Shown: positions 1-8,207, counted from the stretch's first letter. The stretch is 30,801 bases of DNA from an uncultured Lachnospiraceae bacterium (GCA_910580015.1 CAJTVT010000026.1:10534-41334), one strand, 5' to 3'. A program made the numbers and translations. The notes: generated from the letters alone by a model not told the origin.

Positions 1-719
1 GAACCTGGGTCTTCCACTCTCAGATGATTCGGGTCGGTAAACATACTCATAACTTTTTTCTTGATTTCATCTGCCTCTTCTGACAGATAAATACAATTTC
101 CAAGAGTTTTGCTCATTTTCGCCTTGCCATCCGTTCCTGGCAAACGCAGACAAGCCTGATTCTCTGGCAACAAAATCTGGGGTTCCGTCAAAGTCTCCCC
201 ATACACAGAATTAAATTTATGGACAATCTCCCTGGTCTGCTCCAACATCGGCATCTGATCTTCTCCCACTGGAACAGTGGTGGCATGAAATGCCGTGATA
301 TCTGCCGCCTGACTGATGGGATAAGTAAAAAATCCCACTGGAATGCTGGCCTCAAAATTACGCATCTGAATCTCTGCTTTTACTGTTGGATTGCGCTGTA
401 AACGGGACACCGTTACCAAATTCATATAATAAAAGGAAAGTTCACACAACTGTGGAATCTGGGACTGAATAAATAGAGTGGACTTTGCTGGATCAAGGCC
501 ACATGCCATATAATCCAAGGCAACCTCCACCACATTCTGACGCACTTTTTCTGGATTGTCGGCATTGTCCGTCAATGCCTGCGCATCTGCAATCATAACA
601 AATATTTTGTCATATTCTCCGGAATTTTGCAGCTCCACACGACGTCTCAGGGAACCGACATAATGCCCCACATGGAGCTTACCTGTGGGCCTGTCGCCTG
701 TTAAAATTATTTTGCTCAT
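1..719 (-). CDS. trpS: Tryptophanyl-tRNA synthetase, C-terminus cut by window edge
   Basis: This enzyme charges tRNA-Trp with tryptophan in the cytoplasm. About 239 codons are visible, out of roughly 335-345 usual for the bacterial family; the 3' end lies beyond base 1. The class I signature HVGH is at residues 16-19, following GDRPTGKL, and the second ATP-binding signature appears as KMSKT at residues 201-205. The tryptophan-pocket region with VGEDQ is near residue 151. The ATG at 717-719 is preceded by a GAGGT-like ribosome site. The gene has its own promoter (756-784), about 30 nt upstream of the start, so there is no room for a T-box leader, which controls trpS in many other Firmicutes. 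It is probably monocistronic with respect to the upstream alarmone-synthetase gene. Confidence 0.95.
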   Translation of the reverse strand, partial: MSKIILTGDRPTGKLHVGHYVGSLRRRVELQNSGEYDKIFVMIADAQALTDNADNPEKVRQNVVEVALDYMACGLDPAKSTLFIQSQIPQLCELSFYYMNLVTVSRLQRNPTVKAEIQMRNFEASIPVGFFTYPISQAADITAFHATTVPVGEDQMPMLEQTREIVHKFNSVYGETLTEPQILLPENQACLRLPGTDGKAKMSKTLGNCIYLSEEADEIKKKVMSMFTDPNHLRVEDPG

Positions 720-755
720 AGCTACCTCACCTGTCTTTTCATTTTTACTTCTTAC

Positions 756-784
756 ACTATAATATAAGCCCCATTCCCTGTCAA
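756..784 (-). promoter_or_regulatory. Sigma-A promoter of trpS
   Basis: On the minus strand, TTGACA (779-784) is separated by exactly 17 bp from TATAGT (756-761). It lies between the stop codon of the REC-RelA gene and the trpS start, giving a predicted 5' leader of about 30 nt. Confidence 0.8.
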
Positions 785-803
785 GAGAAGGTCATACGCT
801 CAC

Positions 804-1877
804 TCAAAAACGCTTGGAACGGTCAATTTTATTGCGTATCTCCTGCATCTGATAATCTAGTGCCTCTATGGAGTCCGCACAGGCTTTCAGTTGTCCAACG
901 ATCTCCTCTGTGTTGTCCACATTTTTCTTGTATTTGAGCTTATGCTCCAGGCTGGCCCAAAAATCCATGGCTATGGTGCGAAACTGCACCTCCACATTCA
1001 TATATTTTTTCTCTTTTGACAAAAATATCGGAACGCTCAAGATATGATGAAGGCTGCGGTAACCATTGGATTTTGGATGCTTAATATAATCTTTCTCCCG
1101 CAAAAGAACGATATCATCCTGTTTGGCGAAAAGCCCTGCCAGACGATAAATATCGTCTGGAAAAGAACAGATAACACGAACTCCTGCCACATCTGTCAAA
1201 TTCTCTCTAATACTCTCCACCGCAATCGGAAATCCCTTTCGTTCCAACTTCTCATAAATACTTGTGGCGGTTTTCAGACGACTTTTGATGGATTCAAAGG
1301 GATTCCGATTGTATTCCTGAGAAAACTCCTCATTCAATACCAAAAGCCTTGTCTCCACCTCCCTAATCGCAGCACGGTACTCCATCATCAGCCTATTAAA
1401 GGATTCTGTCCTGCGAAGCTTCTGTGCTTGCTTTTCAATCAGTTCATGTTGCCTTTTGAGCTTTTCCTCCTGTTCCTCCACTTTCTGTTCAAGTTGATTT
1501 TTATAGGCAAACAATTCCAATGTATTGCGAATCCTATTCTTTACAATGGAGCTTTCAAAAGGCTTATGGATAAAATCTGATACCCCTAATTCAAAACATT
1601 GATTTTCAACTTCCACAGAATATTCGCCACTGATCACCAAAACAGGAAGCTTTGGCATCCACCCATTCTTTTTCATGTCAGCGATCACTGCAAACCCATC
1701 CTTTTTCGGCATCTGCAAATCCAATAGAATCGCCGCTATCTTTCCCTGATTTTCTTTTAATTTTTGAATCGCCTGTTCTCCATCCCCGGCCATCTCAATA
1801 ATATAATCATCTTTTAATATATTATGTAGTAATTCGCGGTTTATCTCCACGTCATCCACTACCAGTATCTTTTGCAT
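804..1877 (-). CDS. Response-regulator receiver domain fused to RelA/SpoT-type (p)ppGpp synthetase
   Basis: This 357-residue protein probably makes (p)ppGpp under control of phosphorylation. Residues 1-120 form a receiver domain: acidic pair D8/D9, phospho-acceptor D53 in LLDLQMP, S83, and K105 in HKPF. Residues 125-185 are a charged coiled-coil linker. The rest is a RelA/SpoT synthetase domain: SRLKTATSIYEKL (199-211), D229 in DVAGVRV, YIKHPKSNGYRSLH (264-277), catalytic-type E296 in EVQFRT, and MDFWASLEHKLKYK (304-317). The HD hydrolase domain of long RSH proteins is absent, so it looks like a synthetase-only small alarmone synthetase carrying a receiver. The ATG follows GAGG-CTCTAT. It lies 57 bp after the MATE gene; a weak promoter candidate starts with CTGACA near 1933-1938. 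No histidine kinase lies nearby. Domain calls are firm; activity and its direction are inferred. Confidence 0.88.
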   Translation of the reverse strand: MQKILVVDDVEINRELLHNILKDDYIIEMAGDGEQAIQKLKENQGKIAAILLDLQMPKKDGFAVIADMKKNGWMPKLPVLVISGEYSVEVENQCFELGVSDFIHKPFESSIVKNRIRNTLELFAYKNQLEQKVEEQEEKLKRQHELIEKQAQKLRRTESFNRLMMEYRAAIREVETRLLVLNEEFSQEYNRNPFESIKSRLKTATSIYEKLERKGFPIAVESIRENLTDVAGVRVICSFPDDIYRLAGLFAKQDDIVLLREKDYIKHPKSNGYRSLHHILSVPIFLSKEKKYMNVEVQFRTIAMDFWASLEHKLKYKKNVDNTEEIVGQLKACADSIEALDYQMQEIRNKIDRSKRF

Positions 1878-1934
1878 ATAGAGCCTCTTTTCTGCATGGT
1901 AATTTCTAAATCTATCTATTTGTTTTCTATTCTG

Positions 1935-3284
1935 TCAGGACTCTGTGGCACAAAATTCCATTCCCTGCCTTTTCATCCATAAAAAAGCCGCAACACAGAT
2001 CAAAACTGACAACAAAGATCCTCCTGGTGCAGCAAGTCCCATAGGAAACAAAGTGTCTGCAAAATATTTCGAGGCCAGGAACGCGCCTGGAATGCGCACA
2101 CAGACAATAGAGAGCACATTGTGGAGAAAGGAAATTCCTGATCTTCCGTAAGCACAAAAATATCCACTGAACGAAAAATGTATTCCTGCAAAAATGCAGT
2201 CCCAGATATATCCTTTCAGATACTGTGTCCCCAACAAAATAACGGCTGCATCCCCCGTAAATATTCCCACAATCGGCGTGGCTGCCCATTGCACTCCAAC
2301 CGACACGATAAGGCCATATCCCACCGTAAGTAGAATTGCATACCACAAAGTTTTTGATGCGCGATCGTGTTTTCCTGCACCAATATTTTGCGCAGAGAGA
2401 GCAGAAACGGTGGAAAGCATTGTAGAAGGCACCAAAAACACCACACCAATTATTTTTTCTACAATGCCAACTGCTGCTGCGTCATTTAACCCTCTGCGAT
2501 TGGCAATCACCGTGATTACAATAAAAGAAATCTGAATAAACCCATCCTGCAATGCCACCGGAATTCCAATTTTCAAGATCTGCCCCATGGATTCTGCCTG
2601 GGGCCTGAAATGCTGTCTTTTTAATCTTACCCCATTCTTCTGCCTTAAAATTACGATGATTGAAAAAATTACGCTGATAGTCTGGGACAACGTTGTCCCC
2701 AAGGCTGCTCCCAAAGCTCCTAATTGAAATACACCGATAAACAGATAATCCAACACGATATTCGCTGCACAGGCTGCCGCAATAAAATACATGGGGCTCT
2801 TGGAATCCCCCAATCCGCGGAAAATGGAACTTATGATATTGTAAGCTGTGATAAATGGAATGCCAATAAAACAAATCGTGAGATAAGCTGCCGTTGCCGC
2901 TGCTGCTTCTTTTGGCGTTGACATCACCGACACAATAGGTTTTACCAACACCAAAAGAAGTGCAGTAAATGCAGCAGACACCCCCATAAACAATGTAATT
3001 GTATTGCCAATGGCCAGGGAAGCGTGTTCTGAGCGTTTTGCTCCGATCGCTTTTCCGATGGTTACCGTGGAACCCATGGCGAGACCCACGATCATTACCG
3101 TCAACATATGCATGACCTGACTTCCAATGGAAACCGCCGTGATATGCTCCACTCCATGAAACTGCCCGATAATAAACAGATCTGCCATTCCATACAAGGT
3201 TTGCAAAAAATAAGACAAAAGATATGGCAGTGAAAAATACATGATATTTCGAAACACGCTGCCAGATGTTAAATTCTTTTCCAT
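1935..3284 (-). CDS. MATE family efflux transporter
   Basis: This is an inner-membrane multidrug/toxin extrusion antiporter of about 449 residues, the normal family length, with roughly twelve hydrophobic segments arranged as two six-helix halves. The N-terminal pattern with FRNIMYFSLPYLLSYFLQTLYGM followed in part by ADLFIIGQF is characteristic. I chose the ATG at 3284 because AAGGA lies 7 nt upstream; an in-frame ATG 18 bp earlier would overlap the stop of the CPBP gene and has no good ribosome site. The gene begins 4 nt after the CPBP stop, so the two are almost certainly co-transcribed and translationally coupled. The substrate cannot be told from sequence. Confidence 0.88.
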   Translation of the reverse strand: MEKNLTSGSVFRNIMYFSLPYLLSYFLQTLYGMADLFIIGQFHGVEHITAVSIGSQVMHMLTVMIVGLAMGSTVTIGKAIGAKRSEHASLAIGNTITLFMGVSAAFTALLLVLVKPIVSVMSTPKEAAAATAAYLTICFIGIPFITAYNIISSIFRGLGDSKSPMYFIAAACAANIVLDYLFIGVFQLGALGAALGTTLSQTISVIFSIIVILRQKNGVRLKRQHFRPQAESMGQILKIGIPVALQDGFIQISFIVITVIANRRGLNDAAAVGIVEKIIGVVFLVPSTMLSTVSALSAQNIGAGKHDRASKTLWYAILLTVGYGLIVSVGVQWAATPIVGIFTGDAAVILLGTQYLKGYIWDCIFAGIHFSFSGYFCAYGRSGISFLHNVLSIVCVRIPGAFLASKYFADTLFPMGLAAPGGSLLSVLICVAAFLWMKRQGMEFCATES

Positions 3285-3288
3285 AATA

Positions 3289-4170
3289 TTATCCTTGAAC
3301 ATTCTGAGACTTGCACATTGACAGAAGTTGTATCACCACAATCAAGAGAAACCCTGCCGCTGCAAATATAGCTGTAGCAACAACAAAGGCTGTATTTCCT
3401 GGCTCCATCCAAGAAAACACCTTTGTCTCCACTCGTAACACGGATATGAGATTCGCCCCCATATGTGCCAAAAAAGCTCCATAAAAATGCCCTGTTTTTT
3501 CCATAAACCAGGCAAGAAGAATCCCTAAAATTCCAGCATAGACAAACTGAACCAAATTCATATGCAAAACACCAAACAGCAACGCAGATATCACCATAGC
3601 CAGGATGCGTTTTAACCATTCTTGCTTTTTCCCCGTCTCTGTCTCTTCCCCATGTTCAGATATCATCATGTCACAAAGTCTGCCATACACCACACTGCGG
3701 TACAATAGCTCCTCCAAAAAGGGTGTCAAAATGCAGGCTCCTAAAAGTTCAAACAGAATACCCCCAGCAAAAAAATATTCATTTACCTCCTGATAACCCT
3801 GAGAAATTTCCTCCAGGTTGGTAAACATCAAAATATTATTGAGCGCAGCGCCAACAGCGGCTCCTGCCAAAAACATCAAAACCCCATTGGCAATCTTTAC
3901 CGCCATTGTTTTCTTTCTCAGTTCCAGTTGCATATGCTTCCAAAAAACCGTAGGTTCCGCCTGATCTTTCTGATAATACCTAGCAATAAAAGGAATCGTC
4001 ACTGCCACAGACGCTGTTTGCAGCATCATATACTGTTCCTTGGGATCTGCTCCCAAAAACACTGCAAATATGGTAAACAACGACATTGATAAATTCGTGA
4101 CTACAAAATAAATAAACACTGGATAAATAACATTCCACGATTTAAAAATCGGACTATTTTTTGGAAGCAT
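3289..4170 (-). CDS. CPBP (Abi/Rce1-like) family intramembrane metalloprotease
   Basis: This 293-residue polytopic membrane protein carries the CPBP motifs: EELLYR (153-158, the EExxxR motif), FGVLHMN (199-205, the FxxxH motif) and a third histidine at about 236 in LAHMGAN. These residues are those used for metal binding and catalysis in Rce1-type glutamyl proteases. There are about seven or eight hydrophobic segments, with a charged loop at 170-188. Its start is 37 bp downstream of the gene of unknown function, and its stop is 4 nt before the MATE start, so it sits in the middle of a four-gene minus-strand run. Family members take part in bacteriocin self-immunity, prenyl-protein processing or membrane-stress signalling; nothing here decides between these. 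Confidence 0.85.
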   Translation of the reverse strand: MLPKNSPIFKSWNVIYPVFIYFVVTNLSMSLFTIFAVFLGADPKEQYMMLQTASVAVTIPFIARYYQKDQAEPTVFWKHMQLELRKKTMAVKIANGVLMFLAGAAVGAALNNILMFTNLEEISQGYQEVNEYFFAGGILFELLGACILTPFLEELLYRSVVYGRLCDMMISEHGEETETGKKQEWLKRILAMVISALLFGVLHMNLVQFVYAGILGILLAWFMEKTGHFYGAFLAHMGANLISVLRVETKVFSWMEPGNTAFVVATAIFAAAGFLLIVVIQLLSMCKSQNVQG

Positions 4171-4207
4171 ATTTTCTCAAACCTTTCTTTTGTGTATTAT
4201 GATGTTC

Positions 4208-5062
4208 TTATGTATTATGATTTTCTTTTTTATTTTCTTTCGTTTCCACACCTGCTGATTCCTGCGGCGCCTGCACTGCCTCTTCTCCCTCTGAAGATTC
4301 CAATACTTCTACGCCGCTGGTCTCATCCTCAATCTGCATCTGGGTCTGCCTGACCTTTGCATCTTGTGCAATAGCCTGCATGATCCGTTTCACATCCTCT
4401 GGGGAGAACATTCCAATGGCCCTGGATAAATCCTCAATATTGTCTCGGTTAAAAACAAGACATCCTCCCCGTTCCAAAGGAACTGAAATGCATTTGCTGG
4501 GATCTGACACATTTCCCAGACAAATACGATTATTTTCAAAATCACATTGGAATATTACGCCATTGTAATCCACCACACCATTTACGTCAGCCATCAGCGA
4601 ATAAGGAGCCTGTCTGTCTTTGCCCAACAATTTTCGAATAGCCTCCTCTGTTACCGTGCCATCGATACGATCCAACTTTTCTGGTTTCTTATCACTGCTG
4701 GTAACCTGTTCCTCTTCCTTTATGGACTCCATCTGATACAGACCAAACACACTGCTGCCCTTCAACACCCATTCTCCTAATTCCTGTGTTGTCTTCTCAC
4801 TGTTTCCTAAAATATAGGAGTTTGTCTGTTCTTTTTTTTCGTCTATCGCCTCTGCCTTTCGCTGATCCAAATCATCTTGGTATTCTTCTATGGCATAATC
4901 CACCTTTTGCAGAAAACGTTCCCACTCCGTCTGTGTAAATTCACCAACCGTCTTGCGCTCCTCTTCCTGCTGTCCTGTCCTTGGCTTCGTCTGTTTCGCA
5001 TAATCTGATACTGCCTGTGAAAAAAATCCAGTTCCATGTGTTCCCTGTACTGTGTTTAACAT
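4208..5062 (-). CDS. Protein of unknown function behind a sigma-28-like promoter
   Basis: I do not recognise a named family for this 284-residue, hydrophilic, charged protein. It has no signal peptide or membrane segment. Residues 1-35 are flexible, 40-75 look helical and acidic, the region around 150-225 looks folded and contains the pattern YSLMADVNGVVDYNGVIFQC, and a short helix follows with MFSPEDVKRIMQAI. The C-terminal 50 residues are a Glu-rich tail. The ATG follows GGAGG at 7 nt. A sigma-28-like promoter (5157-5183) and a leader hairpin lie directly upstream, which suggests membership of the motility regulon. The CPBP, MATE and REC-RelA genes follow closely. An 18-bp imperfect tandem repeat spans its stop codon (about 4191-4228). 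Confidence 0.75.
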   Translation of the reverse strand: MLNTVQGTHGTGFFSQAVSDYAKQTKPRTGQQEEERKTVGEFTQTEWERFLQKVDYAIEEYQDDLDQRKAEAIDEKKEQTNSYILGNSEKTTQELGEWVLKGSSVFGLYQMESIKEEEQVTSSDKKPEKLDRIDGTVTEEAIRKLLGKDRQAPYSLMADVNGVVDYNGVIFQCDFENNRICLGNVSDPSKCISVPLERGGCLVFNRDNIEDLSRAIGMFSPEDVKRIMQAIAQDAKVRQTQMQIEDETSGVEVLESSEGEEAVQAPQESAGVETKENKKENHNT

Positions 5063-5101
5063 ACAATTTCCTCCATTCTGTGCCTCTTGATAAACAACAA
5101 A

Positions 5102-5141
5102 AAGACGCTTATCTCCATCCTTCCCTGGGAATAAGCGCCTT
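5102..5141 (-). terminator. Hairpin plus T-tract in the 4208-5062 leader: terminator, attenuator or RNA-binding-protein site
   Basis: On the minus strand, 5131-5141 pairs with 5102-5112 over 11 bp (one G-U pair), and a T-rich run follows at about 5090-5101. It would end transcripts arriving from the fol-LRR-VWA-MoxR operon. It also lies just downstream of the sigma-28-like promoter, so it is part of the next gene's leader. The loop contains several GGA triplets (AGGGA, AGGAT, TGGAG), the motif bound by CsrA in hairpin loops, so regulated read-through or translational control is possible. Confidence 0.6.
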
Positions 5142-5156
5142 CCGTAGCTGAAATAT

Positions 5157-5183
5157 ATATCGGCAGCTTCTGGAAGAAATTAA
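5157..5183 (-). promoter_or_regulatory. Sigma-28 (SigD/FliA)-type promoter
   Basis: The minus strand reads GCCGATAT at 5157-5164, an exact match to the SigD -10 element. It is preceded at a 15-bp distance by TTAA (5180-5183), near the TAAA -35 consensus with the consensus N15 spacing. It is oriented toward the gene of unknown function at 4208-5062, whose start is about 95 bp downstream. Confidence 0.65.
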
Positions 5184-5202
5184 CCTTTCCCAATCCATTT
5201 CA

Positions 5203-5311
5203 ATTCCACTACAAATTCAGAAATGCATTGTAATAGATTCTTTCATTATTTTCTTAAATCATATTTTCAGATTCCACTACAAATCAGAAATGCGATGCAA
5301 TAGATTTTTTC
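5203..5311. repeat. Direct imperfect repeat of the MoxR gene 3' end
   Basis: The segment 5271-5311, which encodes the last residues and stop of the MoxR-type ATPase gene, recurs in diverged form at 5203-5243, offset by 68 bp. Both copies begin ATTCCACTACAAAT and continue with a similar CAGAAATGC and AATAGATT core. The outer copy still reads as a related peptide but is outside the gene. It looks like an old tandem duplication of the gene tail. The rest of 5142-5276 carries the sigma-28-like promoter and nothing else I recognise. Confidence 0.6.
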
Positions 5312-6788
5312 GTTTGTCATCAAATAAAAGTTCTTTGTTATAGTAATAATATCTCTCACATTCATATTCCTGAAGAAAACTGACGCAGTGAAAATTGGAA
5401 TTTAATTCTGTAATAAACATTACCATTTCCTGACTATTACCAAAGGCTCCCTCCAAAAAATCAAAGACATATTCTAATGTTTTTGAAGCCTGTTCAAATT
5501 TATTTTCAAAGGCTTGATTTTTCTCCTCAAACAATTCTTTGATACGGGAAAATGCCTCACTCCTATCAACGATATTTTCCAATAGCAATACCAGTTCAAA
5601 CTCACTCAAAGAATCCAACACACTATGATACTGCCGTTGTGTCTGAGCATCCAAAAGTTCTGCCTTTTTTAATTTTTTATAATCTTCATTATACTTACGA
5701 AGCAGCTCTGTCATCTTATTCTGTCCATCCGTCTCTTCCGGTTTCAACTCCGCTTGCTTCTTATATTCCAAAAGACATGCCTGCAAACGCTCCAAATAAT
5801 CTTCTTTCTGCACAACAGATTTCAAAATCTCATGGATCCGAGATAGCAAGAGGCCCAACACACTCAAACGCTCATCAAAAGATGCATGTGCGACTTTTTT
5901 CAACATTACCTGATCCAAATTTCCCTTAAGGATTTCCTCAATGCGATAATCTGTATGGTACTTATAGTAAAGTTCCAAATAATTTGCAAAATCTTTGGCA
6001 ATTTGAGGAAACTGGATATACTGGACTACCACCTCCCGATCCACCGTCTTTCCCATTTTTTCATATACTTGTATCAAATGAGAGAGATCCTCCCAGCCCC
6101 TGGGCGTGGCGAAATGCCTCCCGTCAACAGTTGTCTCCATCTGATAGAAATTTTGTTTTTTGATATTTAGATAAGAAATCACTGCTCCATGGATCCCTTG
6201 CCTGTACGCGTATTCCTTCCAGACCTCAAAATCTGCTTCCACCTCTATTTTTTTCACTCGATCTAAGGTAACCACATCAAATTCCCGGACAGAACGATTA
6301 TATTCTGGGGGATTTCCCGCAGCCACAATCACCCATCCTTCTGGTATTTTGTGATTTCCAAAAGATTTGCATTGAAGAAACTGTAGCATTGCAGGCGCCA
6401 AAGTCTCTGACACACAGTTAATTTCATCCAAAAACAAAATCCCTTCTCTAAGTCCTGACTGTTCCATCTTCTCATAGATAGAGGCTATAATCTCACTCAT
6501 CGTATATTCTGTCACCGCAAATTCCACAGACTGGTACTGCTTTTTTGAAATAAAGGGAAGGCCAATGGCGCTCTGTCTAGTATGATGAGTGATGGTATAG
6601 GCCACCAGTGCGATCTTGCACTCTCTGGAAATCTGCTCCATAATCTGGGTTTTGCCAATCCCAGGAGAACCCAACAGAAAAATAGGGCGCTGCCGTATTG
6701 AGGGGATCTCATAAGTTCCATATGAATCCTTTCTCAGATATGCCTCAATGGTATTTTTAATTTCTTCCTTGGTTCGCTTGATATTCAT
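5277..6788 (-). CDS. MoxR-type AAA+ ATPase
   Basis: This protein of about 503 residues is an AAA+ ATPase of the MoxR/RavA kind, which usually remodels or activates a partner together with a VWA protein. Walker A is GSPGIGKT (40-47), Walker B is ILFLDEIN (117-124), and the sensor-1 asparagine lies in AAGNPPEYN (156-164). The C-terminal 200 residues are helical and charged with no motif I know. The ATG at 6788 is preferred over one 15 bp earlier because GGAGG lies 6-7 nt upstream. It starts 17 bp after the VWA gene, which supports a functional pair. It is the last gene of the run that begins at folC; a hairpin at 5102-5141 may terminate it. Its 3' end is partly duplicated downstream. Confidence 0.85.
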   Translation of the reverse strand: MNIKRTKEEIKNTIEAYLRKDSYGTYEIPSIRQRPIFLLGSPGIGKTQIMEQISRECKIALVAYTITHHTRQSAIGLPFISKKQYQSVEFAVTEYTMSEIIASIYEKMEQSGLREGILFLDEINCVSETLAPAMLQFLQCKSFGNHKIPEGWVIVAAGNPPEYNRSVREFDVVTLDRVKKIEVEADFEVWKEYAYRQGIHGAVISYLNIKKQNFYQMETTVDGRHFATPRGWEDLSHLIQVYEKMGKTVDREVVVQYIQFPQIAKDFANYLELYYKYHTDYRIEEILKGNLDQVMLKKVAHASFDERLSVLGLLLSRIHEILKSVVQKEDYLERLQACLLEYKKQAELKPEETDGQNKMTELLRKYNEDYKKLKKAELLDAQTQRQYHSVLDSLSEFELVLLLENIVDRSEAFSRIKELFEEKNQAFENKFEQASKTLEYVFDFLEGAFGNSQEMVMFITELNSNFHCVSFLQEYECERYYYYNKELLFDDKRKNLLHRISDL

Positions 6789-6805
6789 AAAGTTCCCTCC
6801 CATGA

Positions 6806-8128
6806 TTACCGCACAATATCCACGGTCTCTCCTATATCCCTCTCATCCAGTATCAACTTCATCGCCCAGGGCGGTACATCTACATCCAGATAGTCTTCCC
6901 GAAAAAATACAAATGCAGTGTCATATTGTGGTGTTTTGACCGGAAAAGTTCCATACCCATCTGTGAAATAGATCAATCCTCGGAGTTTGTGAAAAGTCTT
7001 TTTTGCCAACAGTCCATTCACATATTCAAATGCTGGACGAAAATCTGTCCCTCCCAGTCCCTGCACTTGAAACTCTCGCATATATTCCTGAAGCTGTTCT
7101 GCACTTTCAATCACCACATCAGACTGCACCCGTTCGTCACATTGTAGAATATGCACACGGAATCTCCTGCCAAAAGTTTCTGACTGGCTTAAAATACCAT
7201 AAGTCTCCTCCAAAAATTTCTGTACAAGCCCTGCCTTACAGGACATAGAGGTGTCAATGACAATCACAAAATCTTCGATTTTTTGCAGTTCCCTAGTCTC
7301 CAACGGTTCGATCAAAGGCATGTTCCCATACAACTCCATACCATAATGATAAAAAATATAGTCAAAACTGTCCAGATCCACCTGCATTTCTTCCTTAAGC
7401 ACACAGAACTTCTTTAAAAAAGTACGATAATCATATCTCTTTCTGTTCTCAACCTGAAGTTGCTCCTTAAGACATCTGGAGTCCTCGGAAGCTTCCTTGG
7501 AAAATAGATCAAGCTCCGTTTCCATTCTATCTCGGATATTCTGCCATCGATTTTGTTGCTCCATAGGCGCCTTATGTTTTCTTTCCTGACTTTCCCACAG
7601 GAAATGATCATCCACCGTAAATTCTTGAATCATACGCGCCAATATCCGGCCATCCAAGTTTGCCTTCAACAACAGATAAAAAATCCCTTCTCCATTTAAT
7701 ACTGGCAGTTTATCCAAAAATCCCTGATACACGGCCCTTCGATATGGCCTTGCGGGAATTCTCAAACACCGATACCCCATGGAATCCAGGATAGATTCTA
7801 TTGCAATGTCACAGGCAAGATTCCAAAGCTGCCTATCCTCTGCTGCTTTTGTATTCCACACATGCCCCATCAGACAGTGAAGAATGCTATGGAGATAACA
7901 GCGGTTTGTAACTGCATTTCCCTTTTGATACTGCTCTATTAAAAAATCTGGGTGGTATTGGAAAATTCTTCCATTGGTCGCTGTACGACCAATCCTCATG
8001 GAAGGTTCTGGAATCAGGCTGTGAAGAGCCACATCCAGAAATCTCATATTTAAATATAACTCGTTACGACAGTCTGCCAAGATCTCATTGCAAATATTCA
8101 CTTTTTCCAGCAACTGTTCCTCAAACAT
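6806..8128 (-). CDS. VWA-like protein with DUF2201-type putative metallopeptidase N-domain
   Basis: This protein of about 440 residues has an N-terminal helical domain like the predicted metallopeptidase region of DUF2201 proteins, and a C-terminal von Willebrand A-like domain. The metallopeptidase-like motif is HSILH at 80-84 followed by H89; the catalytic glutamate of HExxH is serine here. The VWA metal-binding site looks complete: DTSMS (292-296), T361 in GGTDF, and D390 in YFTDG. The start at 8128 is chosen because AGGAG sits 9 nt before it, against 3 nt for the ATG at 8134. The gene lies between the LRR protein and the MoxR ATPase. The likely role is substrate or partner binding for the ATPase, by analogy with ViaA-RavA; the real substrate is unknown. 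Confidence 0.82.
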   Translation of the reverse strand: MFEEQLLEKVNICNEILADCRNELYLNMRFLDVALHSLIPEPSMRIGRTATNGRIFQYHPDFLIEQYQKGNAVTNRCYLHSILHCLMGHVWNTKAAEDRQLWNLACDIAIESILDSMGYRCLRIPARPYRRAVYQGFLDKLPVLNGEGIFYLLLKANLDGRILARMIQEFTVDDHFLWESQERKHKAPMEQQNRWQNIRDRMETELDLFSKEASEDSRCLKEQLQVENRKRYDYRTFLKKFCVLKEEMQVDLDSFDYIFYHYGMELYGNMPLIEPLETRELQKIEDFVIVIDTSMSCKAGLVQKFLEETYGILSQSETFGRRFRVHILQCDERVQSDVVIESAEQLQEYMREFQVQGLGGTDFRPAFEYVNGLLAKKTFHKLRGLIYFTDGYGTFPVKTPQYDTAFVFFREDYLDVDVPPWAMKLILDERDIGETVDIVR

Positions 8129-8207
8129 ACACATACTCTCCTATTGGGATCGGAGCATCCGATTGGAACCATACGCTCTCAAAAAACTTTTTCCAACATG
8201 TGATACT

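Noticed and set aside
720..803. T-box leader for trpS
   Set aside because: The promoter places the transcript start about 30 nt before the start codon, far too short for a T-box.
1044..1580. 178-codon plus-strand frame inside the REC-RelA gene
   Set aside because: It is the antisense of a well-supported gene with clear domains, has no ribosome site and matches no family.
1927..2874. Several 60-140 codon minus-strand frames within the MATE gene
   Set aside because: They are out-of-frame shadows of a complete, conserved transporter.
5203..5311. Possible start of a CRISPR or other repeat array
   Set aside because: There are only two diverged copies and one is the coding end of the ATPase gene; this is a simple duplication.
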